A stretch of 64,000 bases of DNA from Rufibacter psychrotolerans (GTDB lineage: Bacteria > Bacteroidota > Bacteroidia > Cytophagales > Hymenobacteraceae), in assembly GCF_016924645.1 (NCBI RefSeq), contig NZ_JAFFJV010000004.1, forward strand, positions 124,001 to 188,000. Direction: 5' to 3'. Positions within the stretch are counted from its first letter, which is position 1. Each line of letters begins with the position of its first letter. The notes below the pieces were generated by a model. That model saw only the letters and a program-made list of their open reading frames with translations. It made no database searches and was not told where the DNA came from. A program made the position numbers and the translations under genes. This document shows, in pieces, positions 1-8,884 of the stretch.

Positions 1-218
1 CCAGTCGCCAGGCCCATCTTCATGGCCATCTCTACCACTTTCTTGTTCACGCGCGGCAAAGTACCCGGGTGCCCCAGGGTAATCACGCTCAGGTTCGTGT
101 TCGGCAGCATGCCGTACTCCGTAGAATCTGAAGAATACGCCTTGCTCTCGGTGAGCAACTGGGCGTGCACCTCCAGACCGATAATTGCTTGGTATTGGGA
201 ACGGATCTCTTCGTTCAT
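1..218 (-). CDS. gatB: Asp-tRNA(Asn)/Glu-tRNA(Gln) amidotransferase subunit B, N-terminal part
   Basis: Only the first 72 residues are in the window; the gene runs off the left edge. The ATG at 218 begins a protein with the family's opening signature IGLEVHAQL, followed by PNTNLSVITLGHPG and NKKVVEMAMKMGLA. GatB is the kinase/transamidase subunit of GatCAB, which converts Glu-tRNA(Gln) and Asp-tRNA(Asn) into the amidated forms in the cytoplasm. The usual cysteine-containing segment after the opening motif reads SSDSTEYG here, as is common in Bacteroidota. Its upstream region (219-310) holds a stutter repeat and a degenerate palindrome. Assignment is firm despite truncation. Confidence 0.93.
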   Translation of the reverse strand, partial: MNEEIRSQYQAIIGLEVHAQLLTESKAYSSDSTEYGMLPNTNLSVITLGHPGTLPRVNKKVVEMAMKMGLAT

Positions 219-229
219 GTTTGTTTTTA

Positions 230-260
230 GTATCAAGAATCATGTATCAAGTATCAGGTA
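230..260. repeat. Stutter repeat 5' of gatB (GTATCAAG units)
   Basis: Degenerate repetition of GTATCAAG/AATCATG/GTATCAGG units, 12 bases upstream of the gatB start. The same unit type recurs upstream of paaD (27387-27412). Confidence 0.6.
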
Positions 261-273
261 CTTTTTCACGATT

Positions 274-310
274 CTGTTTTTGGTCTATTTTTTAGAAAAC
301 AGCCGCTTTT
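274..310. repeat. Interspersed palindrome, degenerate copy
   Basis: CTGTTTTTGG ... AGAAAACAG: a weak copy of the palindrome family that occupies most gaps in this window. Confidence 0.4.
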
Positions 311-351
311 CGGCAATGTTTCCAATTCTTTTTACTTGTGACTGACTTCTG

Positions 352-664
352 GCGCGAGTCTCCAGGCTCGTGCCTTTGTATGGTGGTAGTTTCCAGACTA
401 CCTACACACTATACTTTCTTTTGCCTTTTAGCGAGTCTGGAGACTCGCCTCATCCTTTGTCACGAGTTATAAACTCGTGACAGATTAGTTGGCTAAAAGG
501 TAATTATCTCCACCTTGGTCTGTCCACTAACAGGACAACGCTTTACATCAGCTTTATCGTTTCGGTCTGTCGGGAGACAGACCGAGGAGGCGAATAACAT
601 CAAGCTTGTAAAGCTTTGGTAAAGGCTATTTTAAACCTGTGAGGGTATAAAAACCTCATAGGTT
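352..664. repeat. Cluster of short hairpin repeats between gatB and alaS
   Basis: The 488-base gap 219-706 has no convincing gene but at least six separate short inverted repeats: 355-370 (CGAGTC/GGCTCG), 385-402 (GGTAGT/ACTACC, perfect), 431-448 (GCGAGTCT/AGACTCGC, perfect), 459-481 (GTCACGAGTT/AACTCGTGAC, perfect), 562-585 (TCGGTCTGTC/GACAGACCGA, perfect, loop GGGA) and 634-664 (AACCTGTGAGG/CCTCATAGGTT, near perfect). Stems share an AGT/ACT core and loops are 2-9 bases. They resemble REP-type elements; no transposase gene is nearby. Confidence 0.7.
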
Positions 665-667
665 TTG

Positions 668-701
668 TTTTCAGGCTATTTTCAGGAAAACAGCCTGAAA
701 A
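668..701. repeat. Interspersed palindrome next to alaS stop
   Basis: TTTTCAGGCT (668-677) pairs with AGCCTGAAAA (692-701), with an inner TTTTC/GAAAA pair. It lies 6 bases beyond the alaS stop codon and may act in 3'-end formation. Confidence 0.7.
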
Positions 702-706
702 TAGAG

Positions 707-3343
707 TTACTTAGCCAGTTCCTGTTGCACGAAGTCTTCGGCTTTGGCTAGGGCCGCATCTAGGCCCGCCACGTCTTTACCACCGGCAGTAGCGTAGAAC
801 GGCTGTCCGCCGCCGCCGCCTTTGATTTCTTTGGCCAGTTCTTTTACCATTTGCACGGCGTTCAGGCCTTTACCAGAAACCACTTCGTCAGACAGCATCA
901 CGGCTAACTGTGGTTTGCCGTCAATATCAGCTGCCAGTACCAGCACCAGGTTGTCTACTACCGAACGTAGGTCAAAAGCCAGTTTCTTCAGGTAATCGGC
1001 GGAGCTAACTTCTACCCGAGCCGCAAGGAAGTTAATGCCATCCAGGTTTTGCACCTGAGCAGCCAGCTTCTCTTTCTGAGCGGTTACCTGCTTCAGTTCA
1101 AACGCTTCCAGTTGCTTGCGTAAGGCAGCATTCTCATCCTGGATCTTCTCAATTGCTTTTCCGAAGTCCTTCTGCACGCCTAACAGCTGCTTCACTTCTT
1201 CAAACTGAGAGATCTGCTCGTCTACAAATTGTTCAGCTACATCAGCCGTAACCGCTTCAATCCGACGAACCCCGGCCGCTACCGAGCTTTCACTAACAAT
1301 TTTGAAGAAACCGATGTTACCGGTGTTCTGTACGTGAATACCCCCGCAAAGCTCTATAGAGAAGTCTTTGTTGAAGGTAATCACCCGCACGAAGTCGCCG
1401 TATTTCTCACCGAACAAGGCCATCGCGCCTAACGCTTTCGCTTCTTCAATAGGCACGTTGCGGCGCTCGTCTTTCTCGATAGACTCCCGGATGCGCTCGT
1501 TCACAATCTGCTCTACTTCGCGCAACTGCTCTTCGGTTACTTTGGTGAAGTGGGAGAAGTCAAAACGAAGCAGCTTGTCGCTTACTAAGGAGCCTTTCTG
1601 GTTAACGTGGTCGCCTAACACCTGCTTTAAGGCAGCGTGCAGTAAGTGCGTCGCCGAGTGGTTCTTTTTGATAAGCGCCCGACGCTTGCTGTCTACTTTA
1701 GCTACAACCGGGGCCTCAAGGTCTTTTGGCAGCTCAGCCGTAATGTGCAGGATCAGGTCGTTCTCCTTTTTAGTGTCCAGCACCTTCACAGTGCCAGCAG
1801 CAGATTCCAGCACACCGGTATCACCTACCTGTCCACCGCTTTCGGCATAGAATGGGGTGCGGTCTAATACTATATGAAATTCCTTCTTGTTCTTAGCCGT
1901 CACCTGACGGTAACGCACCACGCGGGCTTCTACCTGGTCTGCGTCATACGCTACCCACTCCGTCTCCACATCTGGTTGCAAAATGACCCAATCGCTCTGC
2001 TCTGTAGCAGCGGCGTTACGGGAACGGTTTTTCTGCTGCTCCATCTCGGTAGTGAAGCCAGCCTCATCAATGGTGAAGCCATTCTCCTTTGCGATCAGGG
2101 CCGTCAAATCCAGCGGGAAGCCGAAGGTGTCATATAATTCAAAAGCGGTTTTGCCGTCAATTGTATTGCCGTTCGCTTTGAAAGTTTCTTGTAAAGAGTC
2201 CAGACGCTTCAAGCCGTTCTCCAGCGTGCGTAAGAAAGCATTCTCTTCTTCCTCAATCACGCGCTGCACAAACGCTTGCTGCGCTTTCAGTTCCGGGAAC
2301 ACGTTCGCTAACTGATCGGCCAATACCGGCACAATGGTGTTCAGGAACGGCTTCTTGAAGTTCAGGTAGGTAAACGAGTAACGCACCGCACGGCGCAGAA
2401 TACGACGAATCACATACCCGGCCTTGTTGTTAGACGGTAATTGACCATCGGCAATGGTAAAAGCAATGGCCCGGATGTGGTCGGCCAGAACCCGAATAGC
2501 TATATCGGTTTTCTCGTTTTCGCCATAGGTTACTCCCGCCTCTTTCGCGATGTACTGGATCATCGGCTGGAACACGTCGGTATCGTAGTTCGACTGTTTG
2601 CCCTGGATAGCCATGCACAAACGCTCGAAGCCCATACCTGTATCTACGTGTTGCGCAGGGAGTTTTACCAGCGAACCATCGGCCAGACGGTTGAACTCCA
2701 TGAATACATTGTTCCAGATCTCCACTACCTGCGGGTGGTCATTGTTTACTAGGTCTTTACCCGGAACCTTGGCTACTTCTTCGTCAGAACGAAGGTCCAC
2801 GTGGATCTCAGAGCATGGTCCGCACGGACCGGTATCGCCCATTTCCCAGAAGTTATCCTTCTTGTTCCCCATCAGGATCCGGTCTTCGGCAATCATGGTC
2901 TTCCAGATATTGAACGCATCCTGGTCCATTGGAAGGTTATCAGAACTATCGCCCTTGAAAACGGATACGTACAGTCTGTCCTTAGGCAGTTTGTATACCT
3001 CCGTCAGCAGTTCCCAGGACCATTCCAGGGCCTCTTTCTTGAAATAGTCGCCAAAAGACCAGTTCCCCAGCATCTCAAACATGGTGTGGTGGTAGGTGTC
3101 ATAGCCTACTTCCTCCAGGTCATTGTGCTTCCCAGACACGCGCAAGCACTTCTGCGTATCGGCCACGCGGGCGTATGGCGCGGGTTTGTTGCCCAGGAAA
3201 TAGTCTTTGAACGGCGCCATGCCCGAGTTGATGAACATGAGCGTGGGGTCGTCTTTTACCACAATGGGCGCCGACGGAACAATCTGGTGGCCTTTAGAGG
3301 CGAAGAAATCGAGGAACTTCTGACGAATCTCAGCGGAGGTCAT
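707..3343 (-). CDS. alaS: Alanyl-tRNA synthetase
   Basis: 878-residue cytoplasmic class II synthetase that charges tRNA(Ala). The ATG at 3343 is preferred: [14 protein letters not shown] is the canonical start, whereas the 29 codons upstream are unlike the family. Domain order is complete: catalytic core ([22 protein letters not shown]), tRNA-recognition region, editing domain with the zinc/editing motif HSATHLLH and CGGIHV, a coiled coil, and the C-Ala domain with [24 protein letters not shown] box at 3441-3448 could be its promoter, giving a leader of about 90 bases. It is divergent from the merR gene. No anomalies seen. Confidence 0.98.
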   Translation of the reverse strand: MTSAEIRQKFLDFFASKGHQIVPSAPIVVKDDPTLMFINSGMAPFKDYFLGNKPAPYARVADTQKCLRVSGKHNDLEEVGYDTYHHTMFEMLGNWSFGDYFKKEALEWSWELLTEVYKLPKDRLYVSVFKGDSSDNLPMDQDAFNIWKTMIAEDRILMGNKKDNFWEMGDTGPCGPCSEIHVDLRSDEEVAKVPGKDLVNNDHPQVVEIWNNVFMEFNRLADGSLVKLPAQHVDTGMGFERLCMAIQGKQSNYDTDVFQPMIQYIAKEAGVTYGENEKTDIAIRVLADHIRAIAFTIADGQLPSNNKAGYVIRRILRRAVRYSFTYLNFKKPFLNTIVPVLADQLANVFPELKAQQAFVQRVIEEEENAFLRTLENGLKRLDSLQETFKANGNTIDGKTAFELYDTFGFPLDLTALIAKENGFTIDEAGFTTEMEQQKNRSRNAAATEQSDWVILQPDVETEWVAYDADQVEARVVRYRQVTAKNKKEFHIVLDRTPFYAESGGQVGDTGVLESAAGTVKVLDTKKENDLILHITAELPKDLEAPVVAKVDSKRRALIKKNHSATHLLHAALKQVLGDHVNQKGSLVSDKLLRFDFSHFTKVTEEQLREVEQIVNERIRESIEKDERRNVPIEEAKALGAMALFGEKYGDFVRVITFNKDFSIELCGGIHVQNTGNIGFFKIVSESSVAAGVRRIEAVTADVAEQFVDEQISQFEEVKQLLGVQKDFGKAIEKIQDENAALRKQLEAFELKQVTAQKEKLAAQVQNLDGINFLAARVEVSSADYLKKLAFDLRSVVDNLVLVLAADIDGKPQLAVMLSDEVVSGKGLNAVQMVKELAKEIKGGGGGQPFYATAGGKDVAGLDAALAKAEDFVQQELAK

Positions 3344-3440
3344 GTATCTAAATAATTGCTTTCTAAACTTAAGCGCAAGGGCTTGTAAATACGGAAGAAA
3401 AAGCCAATTTTTGCCTTCCCAGCCGGCCATACACCCTATG

Positions 3441-3448
3441 CAAAAGTA
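3441..3448 (-). promoter_or_regulatory. Candidate Bacteroidota -7 box for alaS
   Basis: Minus-strand TACTTTTG matches the TAnnTTTG consensus exactly. No clear -33 TTTG at the expected spacing, so support rests on the -7 box and its position about 100 bases before alaS. Confidence 0.45.
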
Positions 3449-3483
3449 AGCTTTTTTGCCAAATTGCGGAGGGAGGCCAGGGG

Positions 3484-3516
3484 TTTTCGGCCTGTTTTTC
3501 AGAAAACAAGCGAAAA
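3484..3516. repeat. Interspersed palindrome between alaS and merR
   Basis: TTTTCGGCCTGTTTTTCAG followed by AAAACAAGCGAAAA; a moderate copy of the window-wide palindrome family in a divergent gap. Confidence 0.6.
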
Positions 3517-3601
3517 GAGTCCTGAGTTCTGAGTCTTGAGTCCTGAGTCAGTTCAAGAAATTTCCAGTCTCAAGACTCAAGATGCAAGACTCAGAACTCA
3601 C
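3517..3601. repeat. Stutter repeat 5' of merR (GAGTCTTGAGT units)
   Basis: Repeated GAGTCCTGAGTTCTGAGTC units (3517-3549) followed after a short spacer by their inverse (CAAGACTCAAGATGCAAGAC region, 3569-3601), so the block can fold into a long imperfect hairpin. A very similar block lies at 3956-4089, so the merR gene is bracketed by the two. Confidence 0.75.
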
Positions 3602-3607
3602 AAGAAA

Positions 3608-3946
3608 GTGCCTTACAAAGAACGCGATATAGAAAAGCAGTATTACAGCATTGGCGAAGTAGCTGCTATGTTTGAGGTGGCCCCCTCCCTTATCCGGTTT
3701 TGGGAAACCGAATTTGATATCCTCAAGCCTAAAAAGAATAAAAAGGGCAACCGCCTTTTCTCCCCAAAGGACATTGAGAACCTGCGCTTTGTGTACCACC
3801 TGGTAAAGGAACGGGGCTACACCATTCAGGGTGCCCGCGAAATGCTCAAGACCCGCGGCGTGCAGGCCCGCGAAAAGTTTGAGATGATCCAGAGCCTGGA
3901 GAAAGTGAAGGAGTTCTTGCTGAACATCAAATCTCAGCTTCCTTAA
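3608..3946 (+). CDS. MerR family transcriptional regulator
   Basis: Small DNA-binding protein of 112 residues with an N-terminal winged helix-turn-helix: YYSIGEVAAMFEVAPSLIRF, then WETEFDILKPKKNKKGNRLF and a second helical part ending near ERGYTIQGAREML. The GTG at 3608 is chosen because VPYKERDIEKQYYSIGEVA matches the usual start of this Bacteroidota family; in-frame codons further upstream fall inside a repeat block. It has no long effector domain, so its ligand is unknown. Expressed toward dprA; both flanks are repeat blocks. Function beyond DNA binding is not known. Confidence 0.85.
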   Translation: MPYKERDIEKQYYSIGEVAAMFEVAPSLIRFWETEFDILKPKKNKKGNRLFSPKDIENLRFVYHLVKERGYTIQGAREMLKTRGVQAREKFEMIQSLEKVKEFLLNIKSQLP

Positions 3947-3955
3947 CGGAAGCAA

Positions 3956-4089
3956 GTTCTGAGTGCTGAGTCTTGAGTTCTGAGTTTTGACCCAGGTTCT
4001 GAGTCTTAAGTCTAGGAAATTAGGATAAACCAGATCTCAATAGATCGTATAAAGCAACTCAGGACTCAGGACTCAAGACTCAGAACTCC
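3956..4089. repeat. Stutter repeat between merR and dprA
   Basis: TTCTGAGTGCTGAGTCTTGAG-type units (3956-4012) and their inverse (ACTCAGGACTCAGGACTCAAG region, 4059-4089) around a unique spacer. It ends 6 bases before the dprA GTG, so it forms most of the dprA leader. Confidence 0.75.
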
Positions 4090-4095
4090 AACACC

Positions 4096-5211
4096 GTGTC
4101 GCAGGATTTGTTGTACCAGGTGGCTCTTCCCATTATTCCCCACGTGGGGGGCGGTACGGCGCGTACCCTGGTGAAGTACTTCGGCTCGGCCGAGGCGGTG
4201 TTCTCGGCCCCCAAGGACCGGCTCACCAGAGTGCCCAGAATTGGGGAAGTTCTGGTGAAAAGCATTGCCGGCAGCAAAACCCAGGCCTTGCGGCAAGCCG
4301 AGGAAGTGCTCAAGCGGGCCGAGAAGGAAGGCGTGCAGTTGCTGTACTACACCAATCCCGCTTACCCCGACCGGCTCCGGCACCTACCAGACGCGCCCCT
4401 GCTCCTCTACTACAAAGGCACCGCCAACCTTAACGCCACCAAAGTGATCAGCATTGTGGGCACCCGCAAAAGCACCGAGTATGGCCGCGCCGTGACCGAG
4501 CAGCTTGTGCAGGGTTTGGTGCAGCATGAGGCGCTGGTGGTGAGCGGACTGGCCTTCGGGATTGACATTATTGCGCATCGGGCCGCCCTAAAGGTGGGCT
4601 TGCCTACCATTGGGGTCATGGCCAACAGCGTGGAAACCGTGTACCCGGCCGCGCACCGCAAAGACACCGAGCGCATGCTGGAAAACGGCGGCCTACTCTC
4701 TGAGTTCCCCTTCGGGACCAAGCCCGATGCGCCGCGCTTCCCGGCGCGCAACCGCATCATTGCCGGCATGGCCGACTGCACCATTGTGGTGGAATCAACC
4801 AGCAAGGGCGGCTCGCTCATCTCCGCCGATATTGCCCACAGCTACGACCGAGAGGTCATGGCCGTGCCGGGCCCCATTACCTCAGAGACCTCGCAGGGCT
4901 GCAATCACCTCATCAAATCTTTGAAAGCGGTGCCCTATACCAAACCCAAAGACCTGGAGGAACTCCTGAACTGGGACAAAGCCCTTTCTCCCAATGCTTT
5001 GCCCCGCGAAGTTCCGGCGCTTGACCTGAGCGGCTTCCCCGACGAAGAACAGCGCGTCTTAAAAGTCCTGCAACAAGCGGGTGCTACGCACATTGATGTC
5101 CTCAGTAGGCATACCCAACTCTCCATGGGGCCCCTCTCGTCTGTGCTGTTCACGCTGGAAATGACGGGCCTAGTGAAAGCCCTGCCTGGCAAGCTGTACG
5201 CCCTGGTATAA
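4096..5211 (+). CDS. dprA: DNA-processing protein DprA/Smf
   Basis: 371 residues. DprA protects incoming single-stranded DNA and loads RecA during natural transformation. The N-terminal part has a helix-hairpin-helix-like region (IIPHVGGGTARTLVKYFGS), then the Rossmann-like DprA core with ISIVGTRKSTEYGR, VVSGLAFGIDIIAH, FPARNRIIAGM, STSKGGSLISADIA and AVPGP, then a C-terminal winged-helix domain (GATHIDVLSRHTQLSMGPLS). Start is a GTG at 4096, directly after a repeat block; no earlier family-like start is present. Presence suggests the organism can take up DNA, although other com genes are outside the window. Confidence 0.96.
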   Translation: MSQDLLYQVALPIIPHVGGGTARTLVKYFGSAEAVFSAPKDRLTRVPRIGEVLVKSIAGSKTQALRQAEEVLKRAEKEGVQLLYYTNPAYPDRLRHLPDAPLLLYYKGTANLNATKVISIVGTRKSTEYGRAVTEQLVQGLVQHEALVVSGLAFGIDIIAHRAALKVGLPTIGVMANSVETVYPAAHRKDTERMLENGGLLSEFPFGTKPDAPRFPARNRIIAGMADCTIVVESTSKGGSLISADIAHSYDREVMAVPGPITSETSQGCNHLIKSLKAVPYTKPKDLEELLNWDKALSPNALPREVPALDLSGFPDEEQRVLKVLQQAGATHIDVLSRHTQLSMGPLSSVLFTLEMTGLVKALPGKLYALV

Positions 5212-5264
5212 AGCCGCATGCTTTGTAGCACTCCTACCCGATTCTCAATCCTTAATCTAAAACG

Positions 5265-6077
5265 GTGTTCCTCCTCTACAACGGACAACTTATTCCAGAA
5301 GACCAACTGCGGCTGCCGCTCACCAACCGGGCCTTTCAGTACAACGACGGGTTCTTTGAAACGCTCATCCTAGAGGAAGGCCGGGTGCGGTATTGGCCCG
5401 AGCACCAGGAACGGATGGCAGAGGCTGCCACTGCCCTGCACCTCCTTTTGCCGCAGGAACTCCTAGCGGGTCAGTTTCCCGCGCAGGTAGCCCTTTTGGC
5501 GCAACAGAACCGTTGCGGCGCGCTAGCCCGCATAAAACTGAGGGTTTGGCGTGCTGGTGAAGGCCTGTACACGCCCCAAACGGACCGGGTGGAGTGGATG
5601 GTGACTGCACATCCTGCAACGGAGCCTTCCACGGTGCCGCTGCAGGCAGGGCTTTGCCAAACGGTGCATACGGTGCCCTCGCCTTTTTCGCAGTTCAAAG
5701 GGTTCAACTCGCCGGTGTATGTGGTAGCCAGCCGGGAAAAAGCCAGCCGGGGCTTGGATGACCTGGTCCTGCTTTCGCCCGAGGGGCAGTTGGCCGAGCT
5801 TACCTTTTCTAACCTGTTTTGGGTGAAAGATAAAACGCTCTACACTCCTGCCCTAACCTCGGGATGCCTTAATGGAGTGATGCGCAGGAACCTACTCAAG
5901 AAAGCCCCGCAGCACGGGTGGCAGGTGGCAGAGGTGCTGCGCTTGCCATCGGCCCTGGAAGAAGCTGATCTGGTTTTCGCGGGGAACGTGACCGGCCTAA
6001 GACCCCTTGCCTCTTTGCAGGAGCATCAACTCAAATTAGATGCAGCCCTTTTTAGCGAAGTTTGCGCCTTGCTCTAA
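5265..6077 (+). CDS. PLP-dependent class IV aminotransferase (aminodeoxychorismate lyase/branched-chain type)
   Basis: 270-residue fold-type IV PLP enzyme. Visible marks are the opening FLLYNGQLIPE and YNDGFFETL, the PLP lysine K145 in SQFKGFNSPVYV, the phosphate-binding ELTFSNLF region, and SGCLNGVMRR near the end. Families with this fold include 4-amino-4-deoxychorismate lyase (PabC), branched-chain aminotransferase and D-amino acid aminotransferase. Small size and opening favour a PabC-like protein, but no folate gene is adjacent and the substrate cannot be decided here. GTG start at 5265, 53 bases after dprA. Confidence 0.85.
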   Translation: MFLLYNGQLIPEDQLRLPLTNRAFQYNDGFFETLILEEGRVRYWPEHQERMAEAATALHLLLPQELLAGQFPAQVALLAQQNRCGALARIKLRVWRAGEGLYTPQTDRVEWMVTAHPATEPSTVPLQAGLCQTVHTVPSPFSQFKGFNSPVYVVASREKASRGLDDLVLLSPEGQLAELTFSNLFWVKDKTLYTPALTSGCLNGVMRRNLLKKAPQHGWQVAEVLRLPSALEEADLVFAGNVTGLRPLASLQEHQLKLDAALFSEVCALL

Positions 6078-6101
6078 GAATGTCTGTCTTTTCTTACGTG
6101 C

Positions 6102-6138
6102 TGTTTTAGGCCTATTTTCTGGTAATAAAGCTTAAAGC
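6102..6138. repeat. Interspersed palindrome, degenerate copy
   Basis: GTTTTAGGCCTATTTTCTGG followed by an eroded right arm (AAAGCTTAAAGC), between convergent genes. Confidence 0.5.
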
Positions 6139-6207
6139 AACCTGCCATTAATAAAGCGGTAAGTCGCTTTATGTAAAAGGCTTATATCGATCATAAAATC
6201 GATTGCC

Positions 6208-7422
6208 TCACTTCTTTGCAACGGCCGTGGGTTGGTTGGCTTCCCAGATTCTGATAAAGTTACCGCCCAGGATTTTCTCAATGTCCTTCTTCCTGTAGCC
6301 GCGCTCCAGCAGGGCTTGGGTGATCAAGGGATAGGTGCTCACGTCATCCAGGCCTACGGGCGCCGAGGTGATGCCATCATAATCTGAGCCCAGACCCACG
6401 TGGTCAATGCCGGCCAGTTTCACTATGTGGTCAATGTGGTCGATCAGCAGGGAGAGCGGCGGGTTGATGGTAGCCGATTCCTGAGGGTATTTCTTGTAGA
6501 GAGCAGCGCGCAAGGCCATTCCGCTCAAGCCTTTCGCGCGCAGTTCCTTGATCTCGGCCTCATGCCTGGCCATAAACGTACCCATGCGCCTGGTGTAGGC
6601 ACTGTCCAGAAACTCTGAGAAGAAATTGAGGTGAATCACGCCGCCGTTTTTGCCAATGGCCTTGATCTGCTCATCGGTGAGGTTGCGCGGGTGCGGGCTG
6701 AACGAGGCGGCACAGCTGTGCGACACCAGCACGGGTTTGGTAGAAACGGCCAGGGCATCCCAGAACGTCTGCTCCCCCACGTGCGAAAGGTCTACGAGCA
6801 TGCCCAGTTGGTTCATGCGCTGCACCACTTGACGGCCAAACTCGTTCAGGCCTTTCTTGCCCTTGAAGCCGCTGCCTGCTTTTTCATCAGTCGCCGAGGA
6901 GGCCCAGGAGGTGCTGTTGTTCCAGGTGAGGGTCAGGTACCTAACGCCCCGCTGGTAGAGGTGGTTAAGGTGGTCCAGGTTGTCTTCCAGCATGTGGCCG
7001 CCTTCCACGCCGGTGAGCGCGGCAATCTTCTTTTGCTGCACCGCCTGTTTAGCTTGGGCCGGCGAGTAGACCAGTTGCAGTTTATCGGGGTTGCGCTTCA
7101 CAATGGCCTCCAGGGAATCTATCTGCTGGTTGGCGAACTTGAAGGCCTTGCCGTTACCGTAGGTCTCATCGCAGAACACGGCGAACACCTGCACGTCTAC
7201 CCCGCCCTTGCGCATGCGGGCCAGATCTGTGTGCGCCACACCGGTCAGGTCGCGCTCAATGGAATGTCCCTCCATGACCACCTGCGACAGCACATCATTG
7301 TGGGTGTCAATGAGCAGGGCTTTCTGGTGCAGGCTCTGGTAAGACGGGGAGCAGGACACCAGCAGGGCGCTGGCTCCCAGCATCCAAGGGCTTAACTTTC
7401 TGGACAGGGTAAACAGGGGCAT
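6208..7422 (-). CDS. Membrane dipeptidase (peptidase M19), lipoprotein
   Basis: 404 residues. A signal peptide ends in a lipobox-like LLVSC near residue 24, so it is probably an envelope lipoprotein. M19 enzymes are zinc dipeptidases of the renal-dipeptidase type. Metal-ligand motifs are visible: DTHND (His and Asp), GVEGGHML (bridging Glu), LVSHSCA and GLGSDYDG near the end. The likely role is hydrolysis of dipeptides, including D-containing ones from peptidoglycan. A TAACTTCG stretch only four bases before the ATG hints at a very short leader. Neighbours do not suggest an operon. Confidence 0.94.
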   Translation of the reverse strand: MPLFTLSRKLSPWMLGASALLVSCSPSYQSLHQKALLIDTHNDVLSQVVMEGHSIERDLTGVAHTDLARMRKGGVDVQVFAVFCDETYGNGKAFKFANQQIDSLEAIVKRNPDKLQLVYSPAQAKQAVQQKKIAALTGVEGGHMLEDNLDHLNHLYQRGVRYLTLTWNNSTSWASSATDEKAGSGFKGKKGLNEFGRQVVQRMNQLGMLVDLSHVGEQTFWDALAVSTKPVLVSHSCAASFSPHPRNLTDEQIKAIGKNGGVIHLNFFSEFLDSAYTRRMGTFMARHEAEIKELRAKGLSGMALRAALYKKYPQESATINPPLSLLIDHIDHIVKLAGIDHVGLGSDYDGITSAPVGLDDVSTYPLITQALLERGYRKKDIEKILGGNFIRIWEANQPTAVAKK

Positions 7423-7509
7423 GGGCGAAGTTATTTGACAGAGCAGTTTACTAAAAATCTGCCAAATGGCCTAAACTCCTCCTCCCTGGCGGTGCGCCTT
7501 TCTGCGCAT

Positions 7510-7557
7510 CTCTCCCTTTTGGGGCTGATTTTGCGAAAACAGCCCCAAAAGGGAGAG
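7510..7557. repeat. Perfect 48-base interspersed palindrome
   Basis: 18-base arms CTCTCCCTTTTGGGGCTG (7510-7527) and its exact inverse (7540-7557), with a centre TTTTGCGAAAA that is itself symmetrical. It is the best-preserved member of the window-wide family and lies between thrC and the dipeptidase gene, where it may terminate thrC. Confidence 0.85.
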
Positions 7558-7611
7558 CCATCCCTGGGACTCCTGCCCCGCTGCGGTAGGGCAATACTGG
7601 AGCCCCAAGGT

Positions 7612-8814
7612 TTAACCGTTAGCCCGGCCCTCCATGTTTTCCAGGTACTTCTGGCCAGAGCCGGTATTCAGCAACAAGATGCGCTCCTGGGGTTTGATCT
7701 GCTTTTCCTGGAGTAGGCGGCGGGTGGCCATCCAGAGAGCGGCGCCTTCAGGGGCCACAAACAGGCCTTCTTTCCTAGCCAGTTCCCGCACGCCCTGCAG
7801 CATTTCTTCTTCGGTAATACTGAGGGCGGTGCCGGCAGATGCTTGCAGCACCTGCAGCATGAGCGGTTCGCCCAGGGGACGGGGCACCGCCAGGCCGTTG
7901 GCAATGGTGGGCTGGCCCACGTACTGCTGAGCGTTGGCCTGCCGACCGAAGAAGGTGTCTACCAAGGGTTTGCAGTTCTCAGCCTGCACGGCCACCATGC
8001 GGGGCAATTTGGTGTCTTCGTCCAGCCAACCCATCTGCAGCATCTCCTGAAACGCCTTCCAGATACCAATCAGACCGGTGCCGCCACCGGCCGGGTACAG
8101 GATCACGTCGGGCAAGGTCCATTGCAGTTGTTCGGCAATCTCGTAACCCATGGTTTTCTTGCCTTCCAGGCGGTACGGTTCTTTGAGGGTAGACACGTCC
8201 AGGAAGCGGCCCTCCTGGTTCAGTTCCCGCACAAAGGCGGCGCAGTCGTTGATGAGGCCGTCAATGAGGTGCACCTCGGCGCCGTACCAGGCACACTCTT
8301 CCCGAAACGCCTTGGGAGTGTGGCGGGGCATGACCACCACGGCCTCCAAGCCGGCTTTGGCGCAGTAGGCGGCCATGGCTACCCCGGCGTTGCCGGCGGT
8401 GGGAATGATGCAGCCTTTCACGCCCAGTTCCTTGGCTTTAGAGATGGCCATGCTGAGCCCGCGGGCCTTAAACGAGCCGGTTGGGTTTTGCCCTTCGTCT
8501 TTGAGCAGGAGCGTTTCCAGGCCGTGGGCGGTGGCCAGGTTCTCCAGGGAAAGCATGGGGGTGAATCCCTCGCCCAGGCTCACCACGTTTTCCTCGGCCA
8601 ACACGGGTAACACCTCACGGTAGCGCCACATGGTGCCGGGCCGACCGGCCAGGCTTTCTTTAGAGGGAGCGTCGGTAAGGTCATAGTGCGCCAGCAGCGG
8701 CAGCTGGCAGCACGTGGACACCAATTGCAGCTGGAAGGCGGAATGGTGCTGGCCGCACCGGGAGCAGGTAAGGTGCGACACTTGGGAAGCGGTAGACGTT
8801 AACGTGGTAACCAT
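7612..8814 (-). CDS. thrC: Threonine synthase
   Basis: 400-residue PLP enzyme converting O-phosphohomoserine to threonine. An N-terminal zinc-ribbon-like segment holds C17, C20, C35 and C36. The fold-type II core follows with the PLP lysine K116 in PTGSFKARG, the substrate loop TAGNAGVAMAAY, the phosphate-binding PAGGGTGLIG and a C-terminal NTGSG. This is the shorter threonine synthase type also seen in archaea and many Bacteroidota. thrA and thrB are not adjacent. A LysR gene lies 70 bases upstream on the same strand; a regulatory link is possible but unproven. Confidence 0.93.
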   Translation of the reverse strand: MVTTLTSTASQVSHLTCSRCGQHHSAFQLQLVSTCCQLPLLAHYDLTDAPSKESLAGRPGTMWRYREVLPVLAEENVVSLGEGFTPMLSLENLATAHGLETLLLKDEGQNPTGSFKARGLSMAISKAKELGVKGCIIPTAGNAGVAMAAYCAKAGLEAVVVMPRHTPKAFREECAWYGAEVHLIDGLINDCAAFVRELNQEGRFLDVSTLKEPYRLEGKKTMGYEIAEQLQWTLPDVILYPAGGGTGLIGIWKAFQEMLQMGWLDEDTKLPRMVAVQAENCKPLVDTFFGRQANAQQYVGQPTIANGLAVPRPLGEPLMLQVLQASAGTALSITEEEMLQGVRELARKEGLFVAPEGAALWMATRRLLQEKQIKPQERILLLNTGSGQKYLENMEGRANG

Positions 8815-8884
8815 GGCTAAGGGGTTTGTGCCACGGCAAATTGGGCAGGCCCGCCGAACTTCGCCAATACAGAATAGGCATAGG

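Noticed and set aside
22..345. 107-codon plus-strand frame at the left edge
   Set aside because: It is the antisense shadow of gatB extended through repeats; no family features.
1368..1850. 160-codon plus-strand frame opposite alaS
   Set aside because: Low-complexity Ser/Arg-rich antisense frame inside the alaS coding region.
3517..4089. Insertion sequence with inverted ends around merR
   Set aside because: The gene encodes a regulator, not a transposase; the blocks are degenerate and no target duplication is visible.
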